A stretch of DNA of 7,292 bases from Neisseriaceae bacterium. Lineage in GTDB: Bacteria > Pseudomonadota > Gammaproteobacteria > Burkholderiales > UBA11063. This document shows positions 6,056 through 7,292 of this stretch, piece after piece. Numbering within the stretch: position 1 is the stretch's first letter; each line of letters begins with the position of its first letter. Below the pieces are notes generated by a model. It was not told the DNA's origin, ran no database searches, and saw nothing but the letters and a program-made list of their open reading frames with translations. The stretch lies in contig CANGJN010000023.1 in the NCBI GenBank assembly GCA_947454215.1, positions 1 to 7,292 of the forward strand. The letters run 5' to 3'. Made by a program: the position numbers and the translations under genes.

Positions 6056-7243
6056 TTATTTATATTTCCTTCTAAGAAGAGAAAACACAGGTAATTCCTT
6101 CCCTTCCAAATATTCTAATAAAGCTCCACCAGCTGTAGAAATATAACTGATATTCTTAGCCAAGTTAAATTTGTTTATGGCAGAAATAGTATCTCCACCT
6201 CCAGCTAATGAGTAAGCCCCACTCTTAGCAATACTTTCCCCTAATCTTTTAGTTCCGTTAGCAAATTTATCAAATTCAAACACTCCAACTGGACCATTCC
6301 ATATAATAGTTTTTGCTGTAGAGATTATTTTATCAATCTCATCTGAAAAACTAACACCTATATCTAAAATCATATCATCTGAATCTAAGTCAGTTAAATT
6401 TTTTTCAATAGCAGGATCATCATTATTAAAATGTTTTGATGTTATAACAGTTGCAGGAAGAGGAACCTTCTTGCCCTTTTTATTCATAGTATCCATAATT
6501 TCTTGTGATGCTTCAACCAAATTCTTTTCTACTAAAGATTTTCCTACTTTTTTATTTAAGGATAATAGAAAAGTATTTAAAATACCTCCACCCACTATCA
6601 AATAATCCACCTTTAGGGTTAAATTTTTCAATATATTTAACTTTGTAGAAACTTTTGAACCCCCAACAATTGCAACCACAGGTTTTTGTGGATTATCTAA
6701 TGCCTGATTAATTGACTCTATTTCTTCAGTCATTTGAATACCAGCACAAACATCATCACAAAAATCTCCCACAGAGTCTGTTGATGCCTCTTTACGATGT
6801 CCAGATGCAAAAGCATCATGAACAAAAATATCACATAAATTAGCATACTTTTTACCTAACTCCGGATTATTTATTTTTTCGCCCAAATTACACCTTACAT
6901 TCTCTAGCATAACTATATCATAATCCTCAAAATCAAATTGTGCAGGAACTGTAGAAATTAATTTAATTTTTTTATTTATTCTATAAGACAAAGCATCACA
7001 TATAATTTTAACACTATCTTCATCCTTGATGCTTTGACCAAAAATCAACTCTTCGGGACGACCTAGATGAGTTGCTAAGACTATTTTAGCACCATTTTCT
7101 AAGGCATAATTTATTGTTTTTATCCCAGAATCTATTCTAGTATAATCAGATATTTTTCCATCAATAATTGGAACATTCATATCTGTTCTAATAAATAAAA
7201 TTTTACCCGCTATATTTAAATCTGTAATTTTCCTATACTTCAT
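6056..7243 (-). CDS. pgk: phosphoglycerate kinase
   Basis: A cytoplasmic glycolytic enzyme that reversibly transfers phosphate from 1,3-bisphosphoglycerate to ADP, giving 3-phosphoglycerate and ATP. The 395 residues match the usual bacterial length (E. coli 387). N-terminal, substrate-binding residues are present: RTDMNVP (19-25, with Asp21 and Asn23), Arg36, HLGRP (59-63), LENVRCN (113-119, Arg117) and HDAFASGHR (142-150, Arg150). In the C-terminal nucleotide domain GGSKVSTK (194-201), WNGPVGVFE (315-323), the phosphate loop GGGDT (348-352) and STAGGA (369-374) are intact. Minor variants are Cys118 where Phe is common and ASGH where GTAH or ATAH is common. The start is supported by TTAGG seven bases upstream. 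In many bacteria pgk sits in a glycolytic cluster with gapA, pyk or fba; here it is followed by asnS, and whatever lies upstream is outside the window. Confidence 0.97.
   Translation of the reverse strand: MKYRKITDLNIAGKILFIRTDMNVPIIDGKISDYTRIDSGIKTINYALENGAKIVLATHLGRPEELIFGQSIKDEDSVKIICDALSYRINKKIKLISTVPAQFDFEDYDIVMLENVRCNLGEKINNPELGKKYANLCDIFVHDAFASGHRKEASTDSVGDFCDDVCAGIQMTEEIESINQALDNPQKPVVAIVGGSKVSTKLNILKNLTLKVDYLIVGGGILNTFLLSLNKKVGKSLVEKNLVEASQEIMDTMNKKGKKVPLPATVITSKHFNNDDPAIEKNLTDLDSDDMILDIGVSFSDEIDKIISTAKTIIWNGPVGVFEFDKFANGTKRLGESIAKSGAYSLAGGGDTISAINKFNLAKNISYISTAGGALLEYLEGKELPVFSLLRRKYK
6067..6072 (-). promoter_or_regulatory. ribosome binding site of asnS inside pgk
   Basis: GAAGGA on the minus strand lies eleven bases before the asnS ATG and is formed by codons for the last residues of Pgk. 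With the abutting TAA-ATG junction this suggests coupled translation of pgk and asnS. Confidence 0.6.
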
Positions 7244-7250
7244 ATGGATA

Positions 7251-7255
7251 CCTAA
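7251..7255 (-). promoter_or_regulatory. ribosome binding site of pgk
   Basis: TTAGG on the minus strand ends seven bases before the pgk ATG at 7243, a normal spacing for a modest Shine-Dalgarno sequence, and supports this start. Confidence 0.55.
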
Positions 7256-7272
7256 ATAAAAGATTAAATATA

Positions 7273-7288
7273 ATATTATAATATTATA
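7273..7288 (-). promoter_or_regulatory. possible -10 elements upstream of pgk, in an 8-bp tandem repeat
   Basis: Two copies of ATATTATA (7273-7280 and 7281-7288) give TATAAT on the minus strand at 7280-7275 and 7288-7283, about 32 and 40 bp before the pgk ATG. Either could be a -10 hexamer. The matching -35 region lies at or beyond the window edge, and such hexamers arise easily in A/T-only sequence, so this is only a candidate promoter. Confidence 0.3.
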
Positions 7289-7292
7289 TCAT

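Overview
The window is strongly AT-rich and reads as bacterial chromosome. It carries five closely packed genes on the minus strand and a 751-bp stretch at the left end with no gene. In transcription order (right to left) the genes are pgk (phosphoglycerate kinase), asnS (asparaginyl-tRNA synthetase), two related genes for large predicted lipoproteins of unknown function, and engB/ysxC/yihA (ribosome-assembly GTPase).

The AsnRS closely resembles, from memory, the gammaproteobacterial (E. coli-type) enzyme along its whole length. With the low G+C and the Asn-rich lipoproteins, this suggests an AT-rich, possibly host-associated gammaproteobacterium, perhaps near Francisella-like or Legionella/Coxiella-like lineages. 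That placement is inference; no rRNA or other marker is present to settle it.

Junctions are tight: pgk stop and asnS start abut (TAAATG), asnS to the first lipoprotein is 12 bp, between the lipoproteins 16 bp, and the second lipoprotein stop overlaps the engB start (TAATG). No internal terminator is seen, so one polycistronic transcript is likely. Its promoter would lie at or beyond the right edge, where the 49 bp upstream of pgk are almost pure A/T with TATAAT-like hexamers.

The three recognisable genes are housekeeping (glycolysis, tRNA charging, 50S assembly). The unusual part is the pair of lipoprotein genes between them. Both proteins have a lipoprotein signal peptide followed by Cys-Ser-Asn, a similarly arranged four-cysteine N-terminal domain (PYCM, DPxxC and CTFY signatures), and a C-terminal half of short repeats that looks like a beta-propeller, some with paired cysteines. 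They look like diverged tandem duplicates of an exported, probably surface-exposed protein.

The left 751 bp hold no convincing gene or RNA, but contain a 43-bp A/T-only palindrome with perfect 21-bp arms, a 20-bp A/T palindrome, a short tandem repeat, colinear repeated words hinting at an old duplication, and two small G/C-containing islands of unknown origin.
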